A stretch of DNA of 64,000 nt from assembly GCA_024231955.1 (NCBI GenBank), contig JAAEPZ010000433.1, positions 124,001 through 188,000 of the forward strand, in the 5' to 3' direction. Below are positions 8,331-17,493 of the stretch, in pieces; positions within the stretch are counted from its first letter, which is position 1; the number at the start of each line of letters is the position of its first letter. Below the pieces are notes generated by a model, which saw only the letters and a list, made by a program, of their open reading frames with translations, made no database searches and was not told the DNA's origin. Both the position numbers and the translations under genes were made by a program. This stretch comes from a bacterium (GTDB taxonomy: Bacteria; Krumholzibacteriota; Krumholzibacteriia; JACNKJ01).

Positions 8331-9021
8331 TCCTGCCCTCTTCCCAATTGGCGGGATCGGACCAGAAGCCGGAGCTGTCGCGGAGGAACAGCAGAGCCGC
8401 AACCTCGGTTGCTCGGTCGACGGGATCGATCTCGTCCGGTCGGGGGAGCCAGCGGGGTTCATCTCCATCCATGACCAGCCAGGATCCGGGCAGTTCCCAA
8501 CGTCCCGAACTCGTGAAGGTCTCGATCTCGACCCCGGAGGGGTGTTCCTCCAGACAGAAACTGAACTGAACATCACAAACCCTGCGGCTGTCTATCTCAT
8601 CCTCGCGGAACTCGCTGGTGAGAATCAGCTTCTCGACCCTGACATGGAGCCGCAGATCGGGTGGCCGACTCCAGTCACGCATATTGAACCCGTAATCTTC
8701 GAGAGTGGTGACAAGAGCTTGCCGGAGCTGCAGGTCGAGATCCTCCGTCGGTAATGGCCGATAGAGCTCTCGATTGCTGTCGCTGTTCTCGCGAATCTTC
8801 CAGACCAACGGGCTGAAACTGCCGAGCCAGATCTCTTCGGGAATCTCGATGCTCTCTATATTGATGGCGGGCAGTCTGGCGGCTCGCTCAAGGTATTCCA
8901 GACGCAGAAGGGTCTGCTCATCCGTATCGAGCACGGTCCGCCCCACGGGCAGGCAGGACGCAATCAGCATCACTGCCGCGAGAAGCGGAATCAAGGTCAG
9001 TATCTCCTTTTGATGGATCAT
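8308..9021 (-). CDS. Uncharacterised lipoprotein
   Basis: A 237-residue product beginning MIHQKE, a short hydrophobic stretch and the lipobox LIASC, so it should be acylated on Cys23. The mature part has an alternating pattern (LDLQLRQALVTTLEDYGF, DLRLHVRVEKLILTSEF, ELPGSWLVM) that recalls small periplasmic lipoproteins of the PqiC/YajG type with a repeated-domain first half, but I do not claim membership. No ribosome site precedes the ATG; an AAGGAG inside the frame would suit a TTG nine codons later, though that leaves no basic N-region. It lies 27 bp downstream of the aminopeptidase gene on the same strand and its end overlaps the symporter gene. Confidence 0.65.
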   Translation of the reverse strand: MIHQKEILTLIPLLAAVMLIASCLPVGRTVLDTDEQTLLRLEYLERAARLPAINIESIEIPEEIWLGSFSPLVWKIRENSDSNRELYRPLPTEDLDLQLRQALVTTLEDYGFNMRDWSRPPDLRLHVRVEKLILTSEFREDEIDSRRVCDVQFSFCLEEHPSGVEIETFTSSGRWELPGSWLVMDGDEPRWLPRPDEIDPVDRATEVAALLFLRDSSGFWSDPANWEEGRINLSGIR

Positions 9022-9048
9022 ACTGATAGTATGACGTATCTTCGGCGA

Positions 9049-11178
9049 TTAATCCAGTCGCCTGATCAGGGGCCCGGCCGCCGCGGGCCAATTTCCCTTC
9101 AAGCTGTTGCGACCGCTCGCGAATCCGAGATAGCTGTACTTGCCGTAATGTGGCGTTCTGCTGACGATAGCGGCCAGTTGCTCCGCGTTGTCCGCCAGAA
9201 CCGCCATGAACCCTCTATCGACGCCCCGCTTGCCCGTATAGACAAGGGCGTAATTACCCGGATCGAATCTCTCCCCCTGGAACGATGTGAACAGCTTGTT
9301 CATGTGCAACTCCGGCGGCGCGGGTCGGAAAGCGGGTGGGCGGGTGCCCAACCAGATCACGGTGCCGCCGAAATCGACCAGCTCATCGGCAGTGCTATAG
9401 ACGGGATCCCCCTCCACCCAGTTGGCGGCAAAATCGCGGCAGGCGTCGGCCATATCGGCCGCCAACCCCTCCTCCAATACGAACACCGGCGCTTCATCGG
9501 CCAGGATCAGACCCAGGGTGGATTCCATCTCCTCCTCGTAGAGGCGACGGAAGACATGGTAGTCGGGATCCACGGAGACACTCCCTGGACGATTCGGTGT
9601 CCGCAGTTCGAGCCGGTGGCTCGCGGCATTCATCACGACGGTCTCCTCAATCACGCCTCCCGTCGTGTTCAAGCGTACGGGTACACGCAGAACAAGCGGC
9701 TCACCGGGCTGCACCTGCTTCAACTCGATCTCAACCAGCCACTCTGCGCCATCCCGACGCACTGCGGTCACGCCCAGCTCCAGAGCTGCTGCGCCCGCCC
9801 GTTCGATCCACTGCTTCCGCTCGCCCTCAAGTGCGAGCGACCTCATGCCGGCTTCCGTCTCGACCGCCCTGAAGAAGTCGGTCCAGCTCGCATCCGCCCA
9901 CTGCCGCTCGGCAACCACCCGGCGGAGAGCGTTGCGGAACGTCTCCCGCCCCACCAGCTCCTCGAGAGCATGAAAGACCATCATCGACTTGCCGTACCCC
10001 ACCGAGCGGGTGGCGGCATTGTGCCGACTCACGAATTCGACAAGGGGAAAATCGCCGCCGGCGCGGGTGTAGCGGGTGTAGTCCTTGAGGAGATCCTTGC
10101 GGTACTGAGTCGCCGCGGCGGCCGATTGCATCTCCTTGTAGAGATAGTCGGCCGTGTAGACCGTAATCCCCTCGCACCAGTTGCCCCCGTCACCGACAAA
10201 CACCGAGTTGCCCCACCAGTTGTGGGCAATCTCGTGACCGAGGCTGATATGCTTGATGAAAGGGAGGCGGAGCACACGCTGACCCAGCAACGTCCAGCCG
10301 GGCATGCCGTAGCCGGTGGAGAAGAAGTTCTCCACGACCGCGAAACGGGGATAGGGGTAGGGGGTGAGGAAGGATTCGTAGAGATCGAGGAAGCGCTCAC
10401 AGGCATCCAGATAGTCGGATGCCAGGGTGGAATCCTCGGGGAAGAACCAGGTCTCGACGGAGGTGTCGCCGTGCATTCTGGTGTCGACCCGGAAGCGGGC
10501 CGCCACCAGATTCAACCCGTCGCTGGGCAGTGGAGCATCCCAGGTCCAGCGGGTCCAACCGGCCTCGACACTCTCATGGACACGCTTGCCCTGAGTCACG
10601 CTTTTCCAGCCGACGGGCATGACGGTGGTCACCCGGAAGGAGACGAATCCGTCCTCGGTCAGCGGATACCACCCACCCCCACCGGCCAGATAGATGCCCT
10701 GCTCGCTCACGGTGGCGCGAATCTCCGCACCCACGTTCTCCCGGCTGAAGACGGCCCGACTCACATCCTGAAACAGCTCACCGCTGTATTCCACGATCCA
10801 GGCGGCGGCGGGTTCGTCCTGTTCGAGACGCCAGCCGACCAGGGATTGATCCGGCAGATCCGAGTCCGGCATCCGCTCCAGGCGACAGGCCGACTTCGGG
10901 GTCAAGGCGGCATTGAGCAGAAACTCCACGCTGGTCACCGGCGCGAGGAGCATCAGCGTATCGCGGCCGACAAAGCTGTGGGTGACCGGATCGAGCTTCA
11001 CCTCAAGTCTATGCTTCAGGGGCACCGGCAGCGGTTCGGCCCTCACGAAGGGTTTCGGCGAAGTAACCGCATCGTCCGCGATCGTTACCGTGTCCGCCGC
11101 CGGCGTCAAATCGTTCGCACCGCAGGCCGACATGAGTAGAGGGATCAACAGGACCAGAGACCAGCGCGTTATTGACAT
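9049..11178 (-). CDS. M1-like zinc aminopeptidase, lipoprotein
   Basis: The 709-residue protein starts at MSITRW (ribosome site GAGG), with a signal sequence ending in the lipobox LLMSAC, so it is probably anchored in the outer or inner membrane facing outwards. The zinc site reads LGHEIAHNWWGNSVFVG and then NWCEGITVY; the third ligand glutamate comes 16 residues after the second histidine, two fewer than in canonical M1 enzymes. The upstream GYGMPGWTLLG corresponds to the GAMEN-type substrate loop region. Beyond about residue 560 there is an extra domain of unknown type. It likely trims peptides released by the secreted proteases in this genome. A longer frame to 11283 exists but lacks a signal sequence. 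Confidence 0.8.
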   Translation of the reverse strand: MSITRWSLVLLIPLLMSACGANDLTPAADTVTIADDAVTSPKPFVRAEPLPVPLKHRLEVKLDPVTHSFVGRDTLMLLAPVTSVEFLLNAALTPKSACRLERMPDSDLPDQSLVGWRLEQDEPAAAWIVEYSGELFQDVSRAVFSRENVGAEIRATVSEQGIYLAGGGGWYPLTEDGFVSFRVTTVMPVGWKSVTQGKRVHESVEAGWTRWTWDAPLPSDGLNLVAARFRVDTRMHGDTSVETWFFPEDSTLASDYLDACERFLDLYESFLTPYPYPRFAVVENFFSTGYGMPGWTLLGQRVLRLPFIKHISLGHEIAHNWWGNSVFVGDGGNWCEGITVYTADYLYKEMQSAAAATQYRKDLLKDYTRYTRAGGDFPLVEFVSRHNAATRSVGYGKSMMVFHALEELVGRETFRNALRRVVAERQWADASWTDFFRAVETEAGMRSLALEGERKQWIERAGAAALELGVTAVRRDGAEWLVEIELKQVQPGEPLVLRVPVRLNTTGGVIEETVVMNAASHRLELRTPNRPGSVSVDPDYHVFRRLYEEEMESTLGLILADEAPVFVLEEGLAADMADACRDFAANWVEGDPVYSTADELVDFGGTVIWLGTRPPAFRPAPPELHMNKLFTSFQGERFDPGNYALVYTGKRGVDRGFMAVLADNAEQLAAIVSRTPHYGKYSYLGFASGRNSLKGNWPAAAGPLIRRLD

Positions 11179-11350
11179 TGCGTACCTCGCGGAGTGATTG
11201 ATGGGATCGCGACACCGATTCACTGCGAGGATTACCGGAGTACGGCCAGTCCCGCAAGCCGAAATTCCATACAAATTGGTCAATCCCGCAGCATTACGGT
11301 CGCCAGATCGTTAAAAGTTGCCTGAGCGCGTTATTCTTTGCCGCCGCCCC

Positions 11351-11378
11351 TTGACGGTCTTTGAACAATGGCTATATC
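11351..11378 (+). promoter_or_regulatory. Candidate promoter of pckA
   Basis: TTGACG, a 16-bp spacer and TATATC lie about 65 bp before the pckA start codon, in the 265-bp divergent region shared with the aminopeptidase gene. Confidence 0.5.
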
Positions 11379-11443
11379 GTGACTCAAAATCAAACCCATC
11401 ACTCGATCGCGTTCGGGATGAATCCCGATCCGAAGGGGGACAA

Positions 11444-13099
11444 ATGAGCTTTCAGGAAAAACTTGACGCGGTGCTGAAAAGTCATGCTCAGGTGAAGAAC
11501 AACATTCCGCGCGCTGATCTGATTCGTGACGCGGTAGAGAATAAAGAGGCAGTGACGGCAGCGTGCGGCGCGTTGGTCACCTGGACCCCCACCGAATCCA
11601 CAGGCCGAAGTCCCAAAGACACCCTGGTCGTCAAGAATCCGGAGAGCGAGCACACGATCGACTGGTCCGCGGCGAACAACATCCCCCTGGATCCGGAAAC
11701 ATTCGAGATGCTCGAAGCGGATGCCCTGGCCGCCATCGGCAATCTGGACAAGATATACGTCAACGACCGCATCGTCGGTGCGGATCTGGATTACGCCCTG
11801 CCCGTGCACATGGTCGCGAGCCACGCGCTGCACAGCGTGTTCGCCGACAACATGTTCCGCGCCTGGGACGACAAGGTGCTCACGCAGTCCGTATTCAAGG
11901 ACCGCACCTTCACGCTGATCGCGCTCCCTTACGAGAAGCTCGATCCGAAGCGCTACGAAGGCCGTCTGCGGGTCGATCCCCGTCTGGGCCATACCTCGAC
12001 CATGGCCGTGGCCATAAACTTCGACAAGCGGATCGGCATCGTCTACGGTTCCGCCTACTGCGGCAGCTGCAAGAAGCTGATCTTCACCGTCATGAACTAC
12101 ATGCTGCCCCCCGAGGGGATTCTGCCTCTGCACTGCAGCGCCAACGAGGGCAAGGACGGCAACAGCGCCCTGCTGCTCGGTCTGTCGGGCACCGGCAAAA
12201 CCACCCTGTCCGCCGACGTCTCCCGCGCCCTGTTGGGCGATGACGAGCACGGCTGGGACGACAAGGGGATCGCCAATTTCGAGAACGGCTGCTACGCCAA
12301 GCTGATCGATCTCGAGCAGAAGAACGAACCGGAGATCTACAACGCCTGCTTCCATCACGAGGATGACTTCACCAAGCACGGCGCCGTGATCGAGAACACC
12401 ATGATGTATCCCGACGGCGAGTTCGATCTGTTCGACGATCGCTACACGCCCAACTCCCGCGGCAGCTACCCGTTGCGCTTCCTGGAGAACATCAAGGAGC
12501 CGCCCATCGCCGGTCACCCGAACATCATCCTGTTCCTGACCGCCGACGCCAACGGTGTGATTCCGCCCATCTCCCGGTTGAGCCGCAACCAGGCGATGCT
12601 CTGGTTCCTGATGGGTTACACGAGCAAGCTGGCCGGCACCGAGACCGGAGTCACCGAGCCGGTGAGCACCTTCTCCCGCTTCTTCGGCGCTCCGTTCATG
12701 CCCCGCAACCCGGATGATTATGCCTCCATGCTGGGCGAGAAGATGGAGAAATACGGCTCCGAGGTCTACCTGGTCAACACGGGTTGGTCCGGTGGGGCCT
12801 ACGGAACCGGCAAGCGGATCAAGCTGCCGCTGACCCGCGCCATGTGCAATGCCGCCCTGAACGGCGATCTCAAGGATGTCGAATACGTCAGAGATCCCTA
12901 CTTCAAGGTGGATGTGCCGCAGACCTGTAAGGGGATCGATGATCCCGCCATGCTCAACCCGGTCAACACCTGGGCGGACAAGGCGGCATTCAAGACCCGG
13001 GCCGAAAAGCTGGCGCAGGACTTCGCCGCCCATTACGAGAAGGCGTATGCAAACAAGGGCATAGCCGAGGAGATCGCCAAGGAGTGCCCGGGAATCTAG
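11444..13099 (+). CDS. pckA: Phosphoenolpyruvate carboxykinase (ATP)
   Basis: It interconverts oxaloacetate plus ATP with PEP, CO2 and ADP, the entry to gluconeogenesis. The 551-residue length matches the family. Motifs: RSPKDTLVV near the start, the substrate segment STMAVAINFDKR with YGSAYCGSCKK, the P-loop GLSGTGKTTLSAD, the metal/kinase-2 motif GDDEHGWDD, and ENGCYAKLIDL. The ATG at 11444 follows AAGGGGGA. No neighbour seems part of the same transcript: the next gene has its own promoter. In a cell living on amino acids it would supply sugars from TCA-cycle carbon. Confidence 0.96.
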   Translation: MSFQEKLDAVLKSHAQVKNNIPRADLIRDAVENKEAVTAACGALVTWTPTESTGRSPKDTLVVKNPESEHTIDWSAANNIPLDPETFEMLEADALAAIGNLDKIYVNDRIVGADLDYALPVHMVASHALHSVFADNMFRAWDDKVLTQSVFKDRTFTLIALPYEKLDPKRYEGRLRVDPRLGHTSTMAVAINFDKRIGIVYGSAYCGSCKKLIFTVMNYMLPPEGILPLHCSANEGKDGNSALLLGLSGTGKTTLSADVSRALLGDDEHGWDDKGIANFENGCYAKLIDLEQKNEPEIYNACFHHEDDFTKHGAVIENTMMYPDGEFDLFDDRYTPNSRGSYPLRFLENIKEPPIAGHPNIILFLTADANGVIPPISRLSRNQAMLWFLMGYTSKLAGTETGVTEPVSTFSRFFGAPFMPRNPDDYASMLGEKMEKYGSEVYLVNTGWSGGAYGTGKRIKLPLTRAMCNAALNGDLKDVEYVRDPYFKVDVPQTCKGIDDPAMLNPVNTWADKAAFKTRAEKLAQDFAAHYEKAYANKGIAEEIAKECPGI

Positions 13100-13156
13100 T
13101 CCCGATCCGTATTGCCGTTTGGGCTGGGTCATTTGCCTGCATATGGCCTCTGGGCA

Positions 13157-13185
13157 TTGACGCCCGCAGGCTGCATGGTTAGAAT
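13157..13185 (+). promoter_or_regulatory. Promoter of the 13.2-kb outer-membrane protein gene
   Basis: TTGACG, a 17-bp spacer and TAGAAT end 56 bp before the start codon, with spacing and hexamers matching other promoters in the window. Confidence 0.55.
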
Positions 13186-13241
13186 ATCGCCGGTTCTCTC
13201 TCTGGGAGGACCGGCTTTATCATGCATGTGAAGGAGGGGCG

Positions 13242-13940
13242 ATGGCCCTGTTCAGGAGATATTACGCCCCGGCAGTGCTTGCCGTTCTGGTTCTGCTCTC
13301 AACAACCGCATTCCGGGTGAGCGCTCAGAATGTCGAGAATCCCGACGATCCTCTTCGTTCAACTCTGGGATTCAGCTTCGGCAACCAGATCTTCGACAAC
13401 GCCGATCTCAAGGATTACTTCGAGCAGCGCGACAGCTACACCTGGACACTGCGCTATGATTTCCGCACCTGGCATTTCTTCCGGCTGGGAATCGCGATCT
13501 CGGCCAATGACAAGCTGCACCATGTTGAGGAGATCTCCCTCGGCAGTGACGAATATCCCATACGCTACAGCTTCAGCGCATTCCAGGCGGAGGGTGAACT
13601 ATACCTGCGCACCGAACTGCCGCGGGTGTTCAAGATTCTGCCCCATGTCAGCATCGGCACCCTCTACAATCACCTGCATGTGGAGAGCAGCGGCTACACC
13701 GAGGGCTATGATGCCTTCTGGGAGGAGCTGAGCCCTGCGGTGGAGGTGAAGACCAACTCGCGCGGCTGGCGTGTCGCCATGGGTTGCCAGGTGCATTTCT
13801 GGGCCAACGTCAACGTGTTCTTCGAGGCCAGCAAGGTCACTTTCGACGCATTCGCAACACCCAAGGTGGAGAACCCGCCGCTCAACGATTGGGACTGGTC
13901 CGGCACCCGTTTCGAGATCGGGTTGATGCAGCGATTCTAA
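13242..13940 (+). CDS. Predicted outer-membrane beta-barrel protein
   Basis: A 232-residue protein with a signal peptide (hydrophobic core VLAVLVLLSTTAF, cleavage near VSAQN) and alternating amphipathic strands such as YTWTLRYDFRTWHFFRLGIA and SGTRFEIGLMQRF, ending in a terminal phenylalanine as barrel proteins do. Strong ribosome site AAGGAGG five bases before ATG and its own promoter. I do not recognise a specific family; it resembles eight-to-ten-strand barrels annotated as hypothetical. It appears monocistronic. Confidence 0.7.
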   Translation: MALFRRYYAPAVLAVLVLLSTTAFRVSAQNVENPDDPLRSTLGFSFGNQIFDNADLKDYFEQRDSYTWTLRYDFRTWHFFRLGIAISANDKLHHVEEISLGSDEYPIRYSFSAFQAEGELYLRTELPRVFKILPHVSIGTLYNHLHVESSGYTEGYDAFWEELSPAVEVKTNSRGWRVAMGCQVHFWANVNVFFEASKVTFDAFATPKVENPPLNDWDWSGTRFEIGLMQRF

Positions 13941-14451
13941 AAGGTCCGGGACCGGCTCGTATATTCGGGAATTGCATTTGTTACATTCCCATCATCATCC
14001 AGGCTGACGGCAATCAGGACAGATCAGACAATTATCTGTCTGTCGCAGAACACTCTACCCCCCTTTTCGAAATAGCGATTCCTCGGTACGTGGGGAGAAG
14101 AGCTGAAATTTATTTCATTTTCTAGAGATACATGCTACCCTATATCTCAATTATTCGGGCAAAGCCCAGTTCGATCTGACTATCCGCTCTCCCGGTGGAT
14201 CGAATCGTCCAGGTGATCGCTCCCACCGGCAAAGTGACGTCGGAGAGTTCAGGCATCCAGACATCAAGCCCGCGAATCCAGACTGCCGGGCCAGCTTCAG
14301 ATAATCGCAAAATCACAAGTCAACGATCTATCGGCCTGGCTTCCGTCCGCTACGCAATATCTCCAGATGTCGGACAGTGGAGCCCCGGACGATCAAGACA
14401 CTCTACATTCTGCCGATTCTGATCGGCTCTGAATCCCGGGAGGTATTCAAT
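13941..14451. other. Intergenic region of 511 bp with a 7-bp inverted repeat
   Basis: No gene is evident. The repeat GACAGAT (14018-14024) and ATCTGTC (14034-14040), nine bases apart, could be a weak terminator for the preceding gene or an operator. GGGAAT...ATTCCC near 13965-13988 is a second short inverted repeat. The part around 14100-14150 is AT-rich compared with its surroundings and may hold the promoter of the next gene, but I find no convincing -35/-10 pair. Confidence 0.4.
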
Positions 14452-16809
14452 ATGAGAAGGATGCTCCTTTTGCTAATACTCGCCCTGATGGCGGCGACTC
14501 CGATGGCCCACGCGGCCATACCACACACAATCAGCTACCAGGGTGTCCTCAAGGACGCCGCCGGTACTCTCGTACCGGACGGTCCTTACGCACTGACATT
14601 CAGCATCTACGACACCGGGAGCACTCTCCTGTGGACGGAGACGCAAACCCTGCCCGTGGCCAACGGTATTTTCAACGCGACCATGGGCGCTCTCAACCCA
14701 ATCAACCTCGACTTCACGAATCAATACACACTCGGCATCGCCATCGGCGGCGACCCGGAACTGGTCCCACGGGTTCAGTTGACGGCGACCGGATATGCTC
14801 TGAATGCCGAGCGCCTGGACGGAAGGGACTACACCTACTTCTCTCCGGCGACGCATGATCACGAACTGGACGATCTCTCCGATGTGGATATCGCCGGCGC
14901 CACCGACGCCCAGGTACTGACCTACAAGGCGAGTAGCGACACCTGGGTTGCGGAGGACATGACGGCCGGTACTGACGACGACTGGACCGTCGTCGGCAAC
15001 GAGATGTACGCCAACGTATCGGGCGACATCGGCATGGGCGTCACCAATCCGGCGATGAACCTGCATATCTACGAGAACAGCGACAGCCAGATCGGGCTCA
15101 TGATCCAGAACCCCAACACCGGAGCCAGTTCCGCCGAGAGGATCACCTTCGCGAACGAGGAGGGTGGCATCACCTACATCGCCGCCTACGACAACGACAG
15201 CCCCAGCTACTCGAGTCAGCTGAGGGTCATCAACAATCGAGCGAACGGCAAACTCGTCCTGGGTGCGGGCAGCGGCAGCGTAACCGTAGCCAGTACCGGC
15301 AACGTCGGCGTCGGCACGATCAGCCCGACGGCCAAACTGGACGTCAACGGCACGGCCAAGATGGACGGCTTCGACATGGACACCGGCGCCGTGGCGGGGC
15401 ATGTATTGACCAGCAACGGCGGCGGCACCGGCACCTGGCAGGCGCCTGCGGCCGTCTCGGATGGCGACTGGACGATCTCCGGCGATGACATCTATCGACT
15501 CGACGGCAGAATCGGAATCGGCATCCTCCCCGACAACTTTCGAGGTAAGGGCGGCAGGGATGGAACAAGAATACCTTCAACGAGCAAGGTCCGCATCAGT
15601 GGAACCGATGAGGGGCTCTACGGGAGCATGTCGGTAACCAACGGCGATGCCGATGGTCGCGCCGCCATCTACGGCATGCGCTCGTCTTCATTGAACAATC
15701 CCGGCACCGGTCACACCTACAGCACCAGTAATGCCGCTGTCTCCGGCTACAACTCCTGGGGGGACAGCTACACCTTCGGCGTGACCGGCTTCTCCTGGTT
15801 CGATCAGATCCACACCGGCGGTGTCCTGGGCGGCAGGTACGACGGTTCGGTGTGGGGGGCCCTGGGCTACCACGATGCGAACTTGGTCGACTGGGGTATC
15901 TACACTCCGGGGGATGCCTTCGTCGGCGGTCGTCTCGACGCGATCACCGCCGGGAATCGCGCCGGGAACTTCGAGTCCAACTACTCCTCCACCGGCACCC
16001 ACGTAATCCACTCCGAGTACACGCAAACCGGAACCTACGATGCCACGGCCGTCTACGGCAGATCCGTCCCCCAGGACTACTGGGGAACCGGCGGCTACTT
16101 CCAGGGCGGCTACTTCGGTTGCGTGGGCAACGTGCAGCCGACCGGCAGCGGCAACTACATGGGCGTCTGGGGCTACGTCGGCGGCAGTTCGGGCGCCAAC
16201 TACGGCGTCTACGGCCAGGCCACCAACTCCGGCACCGGGATCAACGTCGGCGTTTACGGCAGAGCCAGTGGCGGCGCCTACAACTACGCGGGGCAGTTCA
16301 CGGGCAACGTCCATGTCTCCGGTACGCTGTCCAAATCCGCCGGATCGTTCAAGATCGATCACCCGCTGGATCCCGAGAGCAAGTATCTCTACCACTCCTT
16401 CGTCGAGAGTCCCGACATGAAGAACATCTACGACGGTGTGGTGCAGCTCGACAACAGCGGCGAATCCTGGGTCGAGCTCCCCGACTGGTTCGATGCCCTG
16501 AACGGCGATTTCCGCTACCAGTTGACCTGCATCGGCGGTTACGCGCAGGTGTACATCGCCGAAGAGGTTACCGGCAACCGGTTCAAGATCGCGGGCGGAT
16601 CACCCGGCCTCAAGGTATCCTGGCAGGTGACGGGCATCCGCCATGACGCCTACGCCGAGAAGCACCGTATCCCCGTTGAGGAGTACAAGCCGGACCACGC
16701 GCAGGGCACCTACCTGAGCCCGGATGCATTCGGTCTCTCCGAAAGCAGGGCCGAGGGATACGAGCGTCAGCGTGAGATTGACGAGAAGAACGCTGCAGCG
16801 GGTTACTAG
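14452..16809 (+). CDS. Secreted tail-fibre-like surface protein
   Basis: The 785-residue protein has a signal peptide (MRRMLLLLILALMAATPMAHA) and starts with the module IPHTISYQGVLKDAAGTLVP, then TFSIYDTGSTLLWTETQTL, common in secreted proteins of FCB-like phyla. The middle contains tail-fibre signatures (GNVGVGTISPTAKLDVNGTA) and long glycine/tyrosine-rich repeats of the style YGVYGQATNSGTG and AVYGRS. The end (SGTLSKSAGSFKIDHPLDP, then DGVVQLDNSGESWVELPDWF) is a conserved C-terminal domain of such proteins. It has no sorting tail itself, but the gene 47 bp downstream does. Ribosome site GGGAGGT. The role is probably an adhesin or surface fibre; the ligand is unknown. Confidence 0.75.
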   Translation: MRRMLLLLILALMAATPMAHAAIPHTISYQGVLKDAAGTLVPDGPYALTFSIYDTGSTLLWTETQTLPVANGIFNATMGALNPINLDFTNQYTLGIAIGGDPELVPRVQLTATGYALNAERLDGRDYTYFSPATHDHELDDLSDVDIAGATDAQVLTYKASSDTWVAEDMTAGTDDDWTVVGNEMYANVSGDIGMGVTNPAMNLHIYENSDSQIGLMIQNPNTGASSAERITFANEEGGITYIAAYDNDSPSYSSQLRVINNRANGKLVLGAGSGSVTVASTGNVGVGTISPTAKLDVNGTAKMDGFDMDTGAVAGHVLTSNGGGTGTWQAPAAVSDGDWTISGDDIYRLDGRIGIGILPDNFRGKGGRDGTRIPSTSKVRISGTDEGLYGSMSVTNGDADGRAAIYGMRSSSLNNPGTGHTYSTSNAAVSGYNSWGDSYTFGVTGFSWFDQIHTGGVLGGRYDGSVWGALGYHDANLVDWGIYTPGDAFVGGRLDAITAGNRAGNFESNYSSTGTHVIHSEYTQTGTYDATAVYGRSVPQDYWGTGGYFQGGYFGCVGNVQPTGSGNYMGVWGYVGGSSGANYGVYGQATNSGTGINVGVYGRASGGAYNYAGQFTGNVHVSGTLSKSAGSFKIDHPLDPESKYLYHSFVESPDMKNIYDGVVQLDNSGESWVELPDWFDALNGDFRYQLTCIGGYAQVYIAEEVTGNRFKIAGGSPGLKVSWQVTGIRHDAYAEKHRIPVEEYKPDHAQGTYLSPDAFGLSESRAEGYERQREIDEKNAAAGY

Positions 16810-16818
16810 GAGGTCGAC

Positions 16819-16860
16819 ATGAGAACAACGAAATCAAACATTGAAAGGGGGCCGAGATGA
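16819..16860 (+). CDS. Possible 13-codon leader ORF coupled to the next gene
   Basis: ATG at 16819 follows a textbook ribosome site AGGAGG (16808-16813) and encodes MRTTKSNIERGPR. Its TGA overlaps the start of the following sorting-tail protein gene (ATGA at 16857-16860). The peptide has no recognisable function. It may be a translational-coupling leader or a remnant. Confidence 0.4.
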   Translation: MRTTKSNIERGPR

Positions 16861-17375
16861 AACGGCAATCGTTGATCTGGTTGCTCCTGATTCCGATGCT
16901 GTCCGCACTCCCGGTCAATGCCCAGATACAGATGACAAACTCCGTCGTCGGCAGTGGCTGGGGCGGCGGCAGCGGTTCGAACAACAGTTTGATCGGCACC
17001 GTCGGCCAGGCGGCCATCGGGATCGCCACCGGACCCGACTGGTATCACGAGGTCGGTTTCTGGACGAGTTCATTCACGCTGACCGGGGTTGAGGAGCACG
17101 ATGTTCCGCCCGCGGCCTATTGGCTCGGGCAGAATCACCCCAACCCCTTCAACCCGACGACCACAATCCGGTACGCGGTGCCGGAGGCCGGTCACGTGCG
17201 GATGCAACTCTACGACATCCGGGGACGACAGGTACGGACGCTGATGAGTCGCGATCATGAACCGGGGTATTTCGAATTTCGGCTCGACGCGAACGATCTG
17301 GCCAGCGGCATCTATTTCTACAGCATCGAGGCCGGCACCTATGCCGCCACCAAGAAGTTGCTGCTCTTGAAGTAG
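16857..17375 (+). CDS. Small secreted protein with FlgD-like/T9SS-type sorting tail
   Basis: A 172-residue protein: signal peptide (LIWLLLIPMLSALPVNA), a short glycine-rich module (QMTNSVVGSGWGGGSGSNNS, then VGQAAIGIATG) and a C-terminal sorting domain from about residue 92 (LGQNHPNPFNPTTTIRYAVP, then VRMQLYDIRGRQVRTL, ending TKKLLLLK). The N-terminal module is seen in many secreted proteins of this group right before the sorting tail. It follows the tail-fibre-like gene on the same strand by 47 bp and may be expressed with it; a perfect hairpin follows. Confidence 0.8.
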   Translation: MKRQSLIWLLLIPMLSALPVNAQIQMTNSVVGSGWGGGSGSNNSLIGTVGQAAIGIATGPDWYHEVGFWTSSFTLTGVEEHDVPPAAYWLGQNHPNPFNPTTTIRYAVPEAGHVRMQLYDIRGRQVRTLMSRDHEPGYFEFRLDANDLASGIYFYSIEAGTYAATKKLLLLK

Positions 17376-17403
17376 TCCGGGTTCAGGTTGATCGATCGTA
17401 TAG

Positions 17404-17435
17404 AGAGCCCGGGTGTCGCTAAACACCCGGGCTCT
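17404..17435 (+). terminator. Strong hairpin after the sorting-tail protein gene
   Basis: AGAGCCCGGGTGT and ACACCCGGGCTCT form a perfect 13-bp stem with a 6-base loop, 29 bp after the stop codon. The T-run is poor. It also lies downstream of the convergent gene ending at 17494 and may serve both. Confidence 0.7.
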
Positions 17436-17493
17436 TGTCGACGTTTGAGGGCGTTCACCGGCAAGGCGGCCCGAAGAGGACGGAGCCTGTCGG

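Noticed and set aside
9010..11139. Open frame of 709 codons on the plus strand
   Set aside because: Antisense shadow of the M1-like peptidase gene.
13784..14125. Short plus-strand frame overlapping the end of the barrel gene
   Set aside because: Out of frame with the real gene, no ribosome site, no similarity pattern.
14452..16809. Phage origin of the tail-fibre-like protein
   Set aside because: It has a signal peptide, no phage genes surround it, and it shares modules with secreted proteins of FCB-like bacteria.
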